64,000 nucleotides of DNA from an uncultured Prochlorococcus sp. (GTDB taxonomy: Bacteria; Cyanobacteriota; Cyanobacteriia; PCC-6307; Cyanobiaceae), in contig CACBEF010000003.1 of NCBI GenBank assembly GCA_902538225.1, positions 62,001-126,000 on the forward strand. The letters run 5' to 3'. The notes beneath the pieces are model-generated. The model worked only from the letters and a program-made list of their open reading frames with translations. It made no database searches and was not told the DNA's origin. Of this stretch, positions 28,433 through 38,325 are shown piece after piece (positions within the stretch are counted from its first letter, which is position 1; each line of letters opens with the position of its first letter). The position numbers were made by a program, and so were the translations under genes.

Positions 28433-29608
28433 ATGTATAAAAACAATATTAAAATTTTTTCAAAACTAATTAATAATATTCCAATTATAGATAGGTGGTT
28501 ATTTGGTCAACTCATACCGCCTTTGTTATTTGCAGTTTCTGCTTTTACAGTAGTTTCCCTTTCAGTTGGGGTTATGTTTGACTTGATAAGAAAAATTGTG
28601 GAATTTGGTTTACCTATAACACTTGCCGTTCAAGTAATGTTCCTTAAACTACCAGGTTTTTTGGTTCTTTCATTCCCAATGTCTGTACTTCTTTCAACTT
28701 TATTAGCTTATGGAAAGATGTCATCTAATTCTGAAATTTTGGCTGCTAGAAGTTTGGGAGTTAAAACTTCTAGACTTGTTATACCAGCAATAATACTTGC
28801 GATATTTATGACTGGATTAACATTTTACTTTAATAATAGTTTGGTTCCTTTAACGAATAGATATTCTGAGATTTTATTAAGAGATGGTTTAGGAAAGTCC
28901 GTTTCTATTGAAAAAGGACATGATATTTTTTTTAAAGGATATGGTTCCTACACTGATCCAAATACTAATGAATCAACTAATAATAATACTTTCTTAAATC
29001 AAATATTTTTTTCTAGGATAGTCGAAGATAACGTTATGAGAAATGTCACTGTTATTGACTTTTCGGTTCTAGGGTATAAACAAATCTTATCAGCTGAAAA
29101 AGGAATCTTTGATGGGCAAGAATCAGCATGGATATTTACTAATGGAAAGCTGATTACATTAGACGAAAGTGGGAAAACAACAACTATAGGTTTTAAAAAG
29201 TATTTGTATCCTTTAGGAGATGGTCCTTTAAGAGTTTCTAAAATTCCTGATGATGCTAACAAAATGACTTTAAATCAGGCTCTTCAAGCGAAAAAACTTT
29301 ATGAAGAGACTGGAGATGCTAGGGAAGCGAGAAAAATGTCCGTAAGAATACAAGAAAAATTTACTTTACCTTGCGCATGCTTAGTATTTGGATTGATTGG
29401 AAGCAGTTTAGGTGCTAAGCAAAATCTAAGAACTTCAAAAAGCCAAGGATTTGGGTTAAGTGTAATATTAATTCTTTTATATTATGTACTTTCTTTCCTA
29501 TCAAGTTCACTTGGTGTGAAGGGAGTTTTAACACCGTTTATTTCAGCTTGGCTACCAGTTTTAACTTCTTTTTCAGGCGGTCTTTATTTGTTAAAAAAAG
29601 CCTCTTAA
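28433..29608 (+). CDS. LptF/LptG family permease
   Basis: YjgP/YjgQ signature; alternative GTG start at 28415. Confidence 0.88.
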   Translation: MYKNNIKIFSKLINNIPIIDRWLFGQLIPPLLFAVSAFTVVSLSVGVMFDLIRKIVEFGLPITLAVQVMFLKLPGFLVLSFPMSVLLSTLLAYGKMSSNSEILAARSLGVKTSRLVIPAIILAIFMTGLTFYFNNSLVPLTNRYSEILLRDGLGKSVSIEKGHDIFFKGYGSYTDPNTNESTNNNTFLNQIFFSRIVEDNVMRNVTVIDFSVLGYKQILSAEKGIFDGQESAWIFTNGKLITLDESGKTTTIGFKKYLYPLGDGPLRVSKIPDDANKMTLNQALQAKKLYEETGDAREARKMSVRIQEKFTLPCACLVFGLIGSSLGAKQNLRTSKSQGFGLSVILILLYYVLSFLSSSLGVKGVLTPFISAWLPVLTSFSGGLYLLKKAS

Positions 29609-29841
29609 TTGATAAGATCTCTCTAAACATAAATTGGCCTCTCTAACTAAAACAAATAATCTTTTAATATTTCAAATTTTGCTTTTGGATTTCTTTATCT
29701 CAAAATTTTTTATCTATAGTAGATTTTTTTTATAACAAGTTTTTTTACAAGTCCGATTAAAATAGATTTCTTCAGATATTTTATATTAAAGCATTGTATT
29801 TAATCTGTGAATTTGGTTAATTAAAAGAAATACGGTAAATT

Positions 29842-29961
29842 ATGTATTCAAAAAACGCTTTGAGTAGTTGTAAGTGTATTCATTGCCAAGAAAAATTGAA
29901 ACAAATAAATCGCTCAATAGCATATTGGGAAAAATTAATTTTAAGTAAAAATTTAGCCTAG
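29842..29961 (+). CDS. Micro-protein, 39 aa, CKCIHC motif
   Basis: MYSKNALSSCKCIHCQEKLKQINRSIAYWEKLILSKNLA. Confidence 0.4.
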   Translation: MYSKNALSSCKCIHCQEKLKQINRSIAYWEKLILSKNLA

Positions 29962-30618
29962 TCATTTTATAAAATCTCAAAATTTTTTAAAACTACTTTG
30001 GAATTAATGCGAATATAAAGATGTTATATTTTCTCTAAATCCTTAGTATCTTGATAAAGTTATTTAGCTTTTTGATTTCTTTTGTATATTCTATTTTCTC
30101 TATTTAAAAGAAAAAGGATAATCAAAATACAAGATGGAATGAGAATAAAATCTAAAGACATACATTTTGTTCAGTCTATTATCTATCTAGCAAATAAATA
30201 AATCTTTGACATTAGTAGATGATGTTCAAGATTTAATTCAATAGTTCAAATAATTATCTGTATGCTTAGTATATTTGTTTGCTTTTAAAATTGAAAGAGC
30301 CTGCAGGTATCCCACTGGCAAGCTCATGACGACCTAGTTAATTCAGATTTCTGACTTAACCAGCTAAGCACTTCCTAGATGCTTTAATCATCTTACTAAG
30401 TAAAAATACTTACCGTGAGTATAAATGCTTATTTTTAAAAAAATGGATTGCGAATTTGATAATAAAAAAGTGATTTTTTTAAAATGCGACTTGTTAATTT
30501 TTAAACAGAAATGTCACATATTTACTCTTAACATAAAAACTTTCAGGATAATCGTTAGAGTTTTGGTTTACATAAGTTAATATTTGTGTTACTTTAGTTA
30601 ACAATTAATCTTTTTTTA

Positions 30619-30825
30619 ATGACAAAATCAGGAGTTACTACAGAATCAGGTGGAAGACAGAATATGTTCCCATCAGAAACTAGGCCTTATATTGATCAAA
30701 CTGTTTCTTACGATGGATATCCTCAGAATGCAGAAAAAGTAAATGGTAGATGGGCTATGATTGGTTTCGTTGCACTAATAGGCGCCTATGTAACAACAGG
30801 ACAGATTATTCCTGGAATTTTTTAG
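30619..30825 (+). CDS. hli: High light inducible protein
   Basis: EKVNGRWAMIGFVALIGAYVTTGQIIPGIF. Confidence 0.95.
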   Translation: MTKSGVTTESGGRQNMFPSETRPYIDQTVSYDGYPQNAEKVNGRWAMIGFVALIGAYVTTGQIIPGIF

Positions 30826-31213
30826 TACCCATATAACTGTTTTTATAAACTCTTTTTTTAAGCTAAATTATCTTGCTTTTTAGAAAAAAATTTAGATTTT
30901 TATTTTAAATTTGAAAATAAGAAAAACCAAATAAAAGTCATTGCATTTAGGCTAAATATTATTCCTAGAAATATATATGCAAACTTTTTGCCAATGAATG
31001 CTGTCTCCGGTTCAAGCTTTACTCTCATTAAATTCTTGAATTATTTCGATAAAGATAGCATTATTTAAGAAGTAAATTTAAGTTTTAGAGAAGAAGAATA
31101 ATCAAATTAATATTTTATTCTAAAAAGTTAGTAAATATTATCATCTTCCTCTATAAGATTAGATCGTTTTTCGCAAATTTAGATTATTAAATTAGCAAAA
31201 AATCCATAAAAAG

Positions 31214-31240
31214 AGCCTAATTTAATTTTAAATTAGGCTT
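31214..31240 (-). terminator. Terminator of minus-strand hli pair
   Basis: AGCCTAATTTAA/TTAAATTAGGCT hairpin with T-run on the minus strand. Confidence 0.8.
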
Positions 31241-31262
31241 ATTGGAGATTCAAAAAATTTAT

Positions 31263-31403
31263 TTAGATAAAACCAGGAATAATTTGACCTGTAGTTAAAT
31301 ATGCTCCAACAAGAGCAACAAAACCTAACATTGCGAATCTACCGTTGAGCTTTTCAGCAACGATTTTTTCTTTTTCAACTATTTTTGGCTCGTTATTTTT
31401 CAT
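31263..31403 (-). CDS. hli: High light inducible protein, 46 aa
   Basis: MKNNEPKIVEKEKIVAEKLNGRFAMLGFVALVGAYLTTGQIIPGFI; true start MKNNEPK. Confidence 0.95.
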   Translation of the reverse strand: MKNNEPKIVEKEKIVAEKLNGRFAMLGFVALVGAYLTTGQIIPGFI

Positions 31404-31510
31404 TAGAACCAGCCTGGAATAATTTGTCCTGTAGTGACGTATGCACCAACTGCTGCAACGAAACCTAACATTGCTGCCCAACCGTTAAAACGTTCTGCTT
31501 CTGGAGTCAT
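31403..31510 (-). CDS. hli: High light inducible protein, 35 aa (absent from ORF track)
   Basis: MTPEAERFNGWAAMLGFVAAVGAYVTTGQIIPGWF; TAATG overlap with 31263-31403. Confidence 0.93.
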   Translation of the reverse strand: MTPEAERFNGWAAMLGFVAAVGAYVTTGQIIPGWF

Positions 31511-31876
31511 TTTTTTTGTGTAATTTGTAAACAAATATAACATATTTATTTAATAATGTAAAGTAAATTTGAAATTTTTCCTTTTTTTGCCAGTAAAATT
31601 CAAAAAATGCTACATTTATGTGTCGAAATATACTTTATCAGTGTTTTTATTTTTGTTCTGATTTTTTAAACTCGGAAAAAAAAAAAATATGCTTTTCACC
31701 TTGTTTTTTTTACAGTTGCATCCTCATTTAGAGGTAATTTAAATTAATATATTATCAGAGTCAGCTAGTAGGGATACAGGCTGACTCTTTCTTAAGAATT
31801 TTTGGTTTTTGACAAAAAGTAGTTTTTATAATTCAAATAATTGCTATTAATAAATTAGATATATATATATGAATTT

Positions 31877-32041
31877 ATGTCATTCGCGACCTACTACATG
31901 CATTTAATTTTTGGAAGGATTCCTTCTCTAATGAGTTCTGATTTAATACTTTATATCTTGCCTGCTCTTACAATTTCAATATTATTCTTTAGTCTTAAAA
32001 TAATGTTTTTTAAGACTCCTAAATTGAGAAAGGTTAAATAA
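31877..32041 (+). CDS. Small membrane protein, 54 aa
   Basis: MSFATYYMHLIFGRIPSLMSSDLILYILPALTISILFFSLKIMFFKTPKLRKVK. Confidence 0.45.
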   Translation: MSFATYYMHLIFGRIPSLMSSDLILYILPALTISILFFSLKIMFFKTPKLRKVK

Positions 32042-32093
32042 TCAAGCATTTTAGAATTATTATTTTTATTGAAGCGCCCAATTTTTTTTAATT

Positions 32094-32711
32094 TTGGATA
32101 ATAGACTTTATTTTTCGGCAACTCAAAGAAATAGAGACTGCATTGGTGATGTACTATCCACAATTATCAAAAAAGGTTCAATATTGGAAATTGGGAGTGG
32201 CAGCGGTGAACATGGAGTGGTTTTTCAAAAACGCTTTCCTGAAATAATTTGGCAAACAAGTGATCCAGAGATAGTGCATAGAGAAAGTATAAGTTCTTGG
32301 ATTGAGTATGAAGACTTAACTAAGAAAATGCCCCAGCCTCTTGAGATTGATGTAGAAAAAATTCCTTAGAAAATTCCATTGAGATTAGCTCATTCTTTGC
32401 AAGGAATAGTCTCTATAAATATGATTCATTTATCAAAGTGGTCATGTACTGTAGCACTATTCATACAGTCAGGAAAATTATTTAAAAAGGGACAATTTTT
32501 GATATTGTATGGGCCATTTAAAATTAATAATAAGCATACAAGTGAAAGTAATTATTTTTTCGATAATTCATTGAAAATGAAAAATGATCTTTGGGGTATT
32601 AAAAATCTTGAGGAAGTTTGTTATGAGAGTAAGAAATATAGTTTTTATCAAGAAGATATTATTGGGATGCCTGCAAATAATTTTTCAGTAATTTATAGAA
32701 AAGTTTCTTGA
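32094..32711 (+). pseudogene. DUF938 methyltransferase-like gene interrupted by one in-frame TAG
   Basis: ORFs 32094-32369 and 32379-32711 share a frame; together they read as one DUF938 protein. Confidence 0.8.
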
Positions 32712-32762
32712 TAAGTCAAATTCAAATATCAATAAGTTATTCAAATTCATAATGATAGATAA

Positions 32763-32924
32763 TCAACCTGATAGTTTTTTGCTCCATTCTTTATGTTTTT
32801 GATCTAAATCTGAAATTTTTTCGCCTAAACTCAATTGTCTTTCTAATAATTCAACTTTTGTAAGTGTTATTTCTTCTGAATAAAATTTAATAGGCTGCTT
32901 GCCATGAAAATTGTCACCACTCAT
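32763..32924 (-). CDS. Small hypothetical protein, 53 aa
   Basis: MSGDNFHGKQPIKFYSEEITLTKVELLERQLSLGEKISDLDQKHKEWSKKLSG. Confidence 0.55.
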   Translation of the reverse strand: MSGDNFHGKQPIKFYSEEITLTKVELLERQLSLGEKISDLDQKHKEWSKKLSG

Positions 32925-33043
32925 AGTAATACTTTAATGTGTGTATTATTTAAGATGAAAATTTTGTTATCGCTAATTCTTTTATATTCTTTTCAGATTT
33001 GCGTAAATTAATGTGATAAAGAAGTGATAATTATTGTATTTGT

Positions 33044-34210
33044 TTAATTCTCTATTTTGTATGAAGATTGCCATATATATCTTCCTCTCTTGATGTCTGA
33101 CTTAACAGCAACGCAGTTGCAAGCAATATTCCATAGAGCTTTGTGTATTGGATCAGGATTAAAGAGATATGCTTTTTTAAAGGCTTTTTTAATTAATAAA
33201 GTTGCTTTTTTTGCATGATAATGAGGGATCGTTGGACATACATGATGAACGATATGGCTAGAACCTATATTATGGTGAAGAAAATTAAGGACTCTTCCGT
33301 AAGGCCTGTCAATAGATAGAAATGCGCCTCTCATAAAGGAAAATTCAGTATTTGAAAGGTGAGGTACATCTGAATCTGTATGATGCAGCCATGTGTAAAC
33401 TACTAGCCAACAATTAACCACTAATAAAGGACCAAAATAGAGAGCAATTACTGGCAATAATCCATTGTTAAAGACTAAATACATAATGCTCAATAATGTT
33501 AAACCTACACCAATATCTGATATCCAAACTTTCTTGGCCCATATTGATGGCCATAATGCTTTAGAAAATGGTTTAGTTGGCCAAAAATGATTTGAAGTTC
33601 CATATTTAACACCTCCCGTACTTCCCGTAAGTAAATAAGCAGGCCAGCCAAATATTAGATGTAAAACAAGTTGAAGAATTCCATAATTTTTCTTACCTAG
33701 GGAATTTGAAAAATGTAATTCTTTTTCTCCGCCAACTTTTTCTGTAACTCCATTCCCTTTAATTACTAAAGGTACGTGAGTTTCTCCATTGGTTATGTTA
33801 TTTGTGAATCTATGATGAACTGCATGAGAACGCTGCCAAGAAAAATAGGGGACTAGAAGTAATGAATGTAGTAAATAACCAGTTATAGATTCCAATGTCT
33901 TGTTTTTAGAGAATGCTCCATGTCCACATTCATGCGCAATTACCCAGAATCCCATTGCAGTGGTACCTGATAGTAATGCGTAAATAATCCAAATTGGGAT
34001 CATTTTGGGGGTAAATGGAATAGATAACCCTATCGCAACAACTAATGATTGAATTAAAGCTGATTGTAAAAGATACCTAAATGAAGTTTTGGTATTGCAC
34101 TTAAAGTAGTGTTCTGGGATAACATCCTGAAATTCTTTTATGCTTGGAATATCTTTATCCTCTATTACAAGCGCTTGGCCTTTAAGACCTGAAAAATTTA
34201 TATTACTCAA
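33044..34210 (-). CDS. Fatty acid desaturase (omega-6/delta-12 type)
   Basis: His boxes HECGHGAF, HAVHHRF, HIVHHVCPTIPHYHA. Confidence 0.9.
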   Translation of the reverse strand: MSNINFSGLKGQALVIEDKDIPSIKEFQDVIPEHYFKCNTKTSFRYLLQSALIQSLVVAIGLSIPFTPKMIPIWIIYALLSGTTAMGFWVIAHECGHGAFSKNKTLESITGYLLHSLLLVPYFSWQRSHAVHHRFTNNITNGETHVPLVIKGNGVTEKVGGEKELHFSNSLGKKNYGILQLVLHLIFGWPAYLLTGSTGGVKYGTSNHFWPTKPFSKALWPSIWAKKVWISDIGVGLTLLSIMYLVFNNGLLPVIALYFGPLLVVNCWLVVYTWLHHTDSDVPHLSNTEFSFMRGAFLSIDRPYGRVLNFLHHNIGSSHIVHHVCPTIPHYHAKKATLLIKKAFKKAYLFNPDPIHKALWNIACNCVAVKSDIKRGRYIWQSSYKIEN

Positions 34211-34458
34211 ATTTTTTGGTTAAGAATTTTGTTAAATAAAAGTGAATTTATATATTCTATTATCTATCACAGGATCTCATAATGAAAAGAATTTATAATT
34301 TTTTTTCGATAAAGTTTTTAAGATTTTAATTTCATCTTCAAATAAAACTATCCGTACCAAACATTTTTTATTTTATTCTTTTATCGCAATCTTATTAATT
34401 ATTTATTGATTTCTTTTTTATGCTAGTAGTCTTTGCTCTTCTTTAAAGCTTAATTAAT

Positions 34459-34590
34459 TTAAAGACCACGTATATACCTCTTTGGTAAACCAGATTGTTT
34501 ACGTGGCTTCACTAAAATAGGTAAAACAATAACTCCTACGGTAAAAAGACAGATTGGAGCAACTACCATCAATATAGATTCTAGAGACAT
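34459..34590 (-). CDS. Single-TM micro-protein, 43 aa
   Basis: MSLESILMVVAPICLFTVGVIVLPILVKPRKQSGLPKRYIRGL. Confidence 0.5.
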   Translation of the reverse strand: MSLESILMVVAPICLFTVGVIVLPILVKPRKQSGLPKRYIRGL

Positions 34591-34778
34591 GAATAATTTT
34601 GAATTTATTTATAAATAGCAGGATTTTTTTTTAAAGTCATGCGTATTTATATCTATTTTGTGAGAATAGATTCAAAATTTTTATAAACTATTAAGTAAAA
34701 AAGAAAAAAAGATTAAAAAAATTCAATTTTTTTATAATCCATTCTATTAACTTAATCATTATTTATAAAAAATTAGTT

Positions 34779-34913
34779 ATGGATGAAGAAAAAAAGTGGA
34801 TGCTTATGACTTATTATTGTCCAACTTATGGTGATTCAGGTTTTGTAAAACCAATTCAACTAACAAAAAAAGAAATTAGTAAAACATTCTCAAAAAAAAC
34901 TAGGAGTTCTTAA
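34779..34913 (+). CDS. Small hypothetical protein, 44 aa
   Basis: MDEEKKWMLMTYYCPTYGDSGFVKPIQLTKKEISKTFSKKTRSS. Confidence 0.45.
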   Translation: MDEEKKWMLMTYYCPTYGDSGFVKPIQLTKKEISKTFSKKTRSS

Positions 34914-35204
34914 ATTAATTTTTTAAAATAAAACCTAAGATATTTCGAAAATGTTCTAAATCTTGATTGAAATCTGTTTAATTAAAATTGATATCTTACA
35001 AAAATTCGATAAGCTGCTTTTTTATTAGCAGTATTGGTAAATATATTTAAAAAAACAACTTAATTTGTATCAGAATCGCATGTTAATTCACATTGATTAA
35101 GATCATGAGATGATATCTTTTCTAAAATTCTTAACATATCAATTTCTGAAAGCTCTCCATTCGAGTTCCATTTTAAAGTTGTTTTCCTTTGAGGTGAATT
35201 TTTT

Positions 35205-35414
35205 TTATTCATTTTGCTCACCCCCCTTTAAATGAACTTCTAAACAACGAGTAATACATTCTTGATGACCATCCACAATACTGCATTCAGTAATACACTC
35301 AAAATATGAATTAATAGAATCTATTTCTGTGTTCTGGTTGGTAGAAACAAATGAATCATTCATAATATTGTCTAATTTATTTGGAATAGAGATATAGCAC
35401 GAATTTATGTTCAA
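35205..35414 (-). CDS. Twin-CX3C small protein
   Basis: CITECSIVDGHQECITRC in ORF of 69 aa. Confidence 0.65.
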   Translation of the reverse strand: MNINSCYISIPNKLDNIMNDSFVSTNQNTEIDSINSYFECITECSIVDGHQECITRCLEVHLKGGEQNE

Positions 35415-35652
35415 TAATTTAATTTATTAAGTGAATTAGAAAAAATAAGTATTATTTACTAAAGCTATATTTCACCTAGTTTGCATTTAAAAAGGTAGTA
35501 TTATTATTCTTTTAAAAGATAGAAGAAAAAAACACTTTTGATTATTTAATATTAATTTTATCAGTTAATTTTTCAAAAAAATCAGCATAAAGACTGATTT
35601 ACTTTTAAGTAATTTAGTTAGAAGATAAAAAAGTACACTTTTAGATTTTCCA

Positions 35653-35805
35653 ATGAAATCATTAATAAATTGGCTTTCGAAAATGTTAGAGAGTATGGCA
35701 AATGCTTTTATGCATCCTGTAAAAAATGACTTACCTCCATCTATTGGTACTCATGCTTATAGCAGTATTCCCATAAAAAGAAAATTGAGAAGAAAGTTGA
35801 ATTAG
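35653..35805 (+). CDS. Small hypothetical protein, 50 aa
   Basis: MKSLINWLSKMLESMANAFMHPVKNDLPPSIGTHAYSSIPIKRKLRRKLN. Confidence 0.5.
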   Translation: MKSLINWLSKMLESMANAFMHPVKNDLPPSIGTHAYSSIPIKRKLRRKLN

Positions 35806-35808
35806 GTA

Positions 35809-36915
35809 TTAACTTATTGGAATTAATTTTTCATTTTTATTATCCCAAATAATATATTTGAAGCAGTTTGAAAAATCTCTTAATTTTAAGAACTTTGATT
35901 GTTGGAGCAAATGAATGTTTGCTTTATGACAAGCTCTTAAGTTGTAATTTGGTATTCTTTCAGAGAGATGATGAATGCTGTGGAATGATATGTCTGCTAA
36001 AAACCAATTTAGCCAGTTAGGTATATCTAAATTGCTACTACCTAAAATAGCTCCATCGATGAGATCCCAATTCTTTGTATTTTTAGCATATGCATTCTCA
36101 TAGTTATGTTGTACGAAAAAAACACATATTAAAATTGCTGCTGATAAGGTTAATAAAATGGAATAAAATGATAAGAAAAAAACTAACCCCAACCATTTAC
36201 ACATAAAAATCCACCCTATTATCACTACTATGTTATTGATTATTAATTCACATAGTTCACTAAAATTATTTCCATAATCAGAAAAAGGTGGTTTGAATCT
36301 TGAATTAATAGCTAAAAGTTGAGAAATTTCTCTTTTTTTTATTTTGATAAAAGTCTCTTCCAATATATCTTTAATGAAATTAAAAATAATAATGACAAGT
36401 CCTAATCTAGGTTTTAAAACTAAGTAAAAAAAACCGCCAGGGAAAAGCATCATCCAGTTTCGACTTACTTTATAAAATATTTGCTCTCTTTTTGTAAGAG
36501 ATTCATAATCTTCAAGACTTAAAACATCTATCGGACCTTTGTAAATTTCCCAATTTCCATTATTTCTATGATGAAATGCATGATCAATTGACCATGACTT
36601 CTGGGGAATACCATTAACCAATCCAAGTAAAAATCCAAAAAAGCGGTTTAATTTCCGTTTTGTAAAAAGAGAATTATGACCGCAATCATGCATTAATGAG
36701 AACGTTCGAGAAGAGAATAGAGTTAGAAGAACTAAAAAAGGTATTAATAGAAATCCTTTAATCAATAATGAAAAAGGTTGATTTATTATTTGGTGGACGA
36801 TTAACCAAATAGAAAAGATTGGGAAGATGGTAGAAATAATTTGATAAGAAGCTCTAATATTATTTCTTTTTAAAAATGGTTTTATTAAAAAATCACGTCT
36901 ATTTACTTTAAGCAT
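35809..36915 (-). CDS. Fatty acid desaturase family protein
   Basis: HDCGHNSLF, HAFHHRNNGN, HSIHHLSERIPNY histidine boxes. Confidence 0.85.
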   Translation of the reverse strand: MLKVNRRDFLIKPFLKRNNIRASYQIISTIFPIFSIWLIVHQIINQPFSLLIKGFLLIPFLVLLTLFSSRTFSLMHDCGHNSLFTKRKLNRFFGFLLGLVNGIPQKSWSIDHAFHHRNNGNWEIYKGPIDVLSLEDYESLTKREQIFYKVSRNWMMLFPGGFFYLVLKPRLGLVIIIFNFIKDILEETFIKIKKREISQLLAINSRFKPPFSDYGNNFSELCELIINNIVVIIGWIFMCKWLGLVFFLSFYSILLTLSAAILICVFFVQHNYENAYAKNTKNWDLIDGAILGSSNLDIPNWLNWFLADISFHSIHHLSERIPNYNLRACHKANIHLLQQSKFLKLRDFSNCFKYIIWDNKNEKLIPIS

Positions 36916-36995
36916 ATTTCTCTTATTTTTTTGATGCTAACAATTTTTAAAAAGTATTGATTATTTAATAAACAAAAAAATATTTTAAAACCATA

Positions 36996-37151
36996 CTAAA
37001 GAATAAATTCTTTAGACATAGTTCTCAATTGATCTAGATTTAATCTTTCTAAGTAATTTTTAAAGTCACTAAGATTCTTATTAGAGTCAAAATTTTTACT
37101 CTCGTAAAGAAGACTATTAGAAATTAAATCAATAAGATGATCTTTATCCAT
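36996..37151 (-). CDS. Micro-protein, 51 aa (family MDK[ED]HLIDLISNS)
   Basis: MDKDHLIDLISNSLLYESKNFDSNKNLSDFKNYLERLNLDQLRTMSKEFIL; paralog of 3147-3302. Confidence 0.7.
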   Translation of the reverse strand: MDKDHLIDLISNSLLYESKNFDSNKNLSDFKNYLERLNLDQLRTMSKEFIL

Positions 37152-37237
37152 ATCTCCTTATAGACCAAAATTCCTGTTAAAAAAATTAAGGTCTTGAATT
37201 CGAGATCATTAACTCATCTCTATTTAAAAGGAATTTT

Positions 37238-37456
37238 TTATAAATTTTTTAAATCTTGTTGTATTTTTTCTAATCTTTCATTTAATTCTTTTTGTTCCTT
37301 AATTAAGGCTTTTTTCTTTTCTGCAAGCTCTTTGTTCAAAGGAGAATTGAAATATTTTTGGTAAGAGACAAAAAAAACTGCTATCGCTACTGCAATGCCA
37401 AGAGCACCAATTATTAAAATTGGAGATGAAGGAAAGTCGTAAAATGGAATTGACAA
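37238..37456 (-). CDS. Small membrane protein with coiled-coil tail
   Basis: ORF 72 aa, TM plus Lys/Glu-rich C terminus. Confidence 0.6.
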   Translation of the reverse strand: MSIPFYDFPSSPILIIGALGIAVAIAVFFVSYQKYFNSPLNKELAEKKKALIKEQKELNERLEKIQQDLKNL

Positions 37457-37662
37457 TGTACTTTACTAAAATAAATTCTAGCTATCTCATAAACAAAAAA
37501 ATGAGTAATAAATACTTATTCTTTTAAAAGCTTTATGGTAATTATGTTAGTTATTTTGTAAAAAAAATAAGTTTAATCTTTAATTGGTTTTTAAAAATAA
37601 GTATTTGTACAGCTGTCAAAGAATAAATAACTAATAATGATTAAACTAGTAAAAATTTTTTC

Positions 37663-37986
37663 ATGAAGAAAATCATAAATAAAAAAAATAATAAAAATGA
37701 ACCATGGTTTAAATGGTTAACAAGAGAACTTAATTCTTATGAAGCTTTCCAGGATTTCGAATCAGGCAAGAATCCACGAGATGTAGCAGAGGATTTTATT
37801 TCTAGAAATAGTACTGCTATTTCAGAAGTTTTCGAGAATTTTGATGAAGAAGATAAAGATACACTCGATCAGTTTCTTAAATTAACCGAATGCGAGATGC
37901 ATGTGTTTAGAATTCTTGAAAAACAAATAGAGTTAAGAAAAAAGGTAAGATTTGTAGATTTTAAAAAGAAAAAATTGAGGAGTTAA
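37663..37986 (+). CDS. Hypothetical protein, paralog of 48453-48719
   Basis: ORF 107 aa; WFKWLTREL...VAEDFISRNSTAI...LDQFLKLTECEMHVFRIL. Confidence 0.65.
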   Translation: MKKIINKKNNKNEPWFKWLTRELNSYEAFQDFESGKNPRDVAEDFISRNSTAISEVFENFDEEDKDTLDQFLKLTECEMHVFRILEKQIELRKKVRFVDFKKKKLRS

Positions 37987-37989
37987 TTT

Positions 37990-38325
37990 CTATATAAGTT
38001 TATTTTTCCCATTACCAGTCTTACCAAAGCCTAGCCAGATGAACCACAAGATCCATCCTAAGATAGGTATTAAATTAATAAAGATCCATTTCCAGTCTTT
38101 TCCAAAATCTTTGATTCTTCTTACATCAATAGCTATTTGAGGAATGATACAAACTATGCCATAAACATTGAAACCAAATGTTTTTAAAAATATTGGGATA
38201 GTTAGGAAAGAAATTATAAGATTCGCTAGTTGAACTAACCACCAGTCCGATCGAGATGTGAATCCTTTGAAGTCTGTAGCTTTAATCCAAAACTCTTTAT
38301 ATGCGTTTAAAAAGTCATTAAACAT
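37990..38325 (-). CDS. DUF805 family membrane protein
   Basis: FKGFTSRSDWWLVQLANLIISF...RRIKDFGKDWKWIFINLIPILGWI. Confidence 0.85.
   Translation of the reverse strand: MFNDFLNAYKEFWIKATDFKGFTSRSDWWLVQLANLIISFLTIPIFLKTFGFNVYGIVCIIPQIAIDVRRIKDFGKDWKWIFINLIPILGWILWFIWLGFGKTGNGKNKLI

Noticed and set aside
31681-31710. Long A/T homopolymer runs
   Set aside because: Consistent with very low GC background; not informative alone.
31951-32163. Minus-strand ORF, 70 aa
   Set aside because: Overlaps the DUF938 gene start and the small plus-strand ORF; no support.
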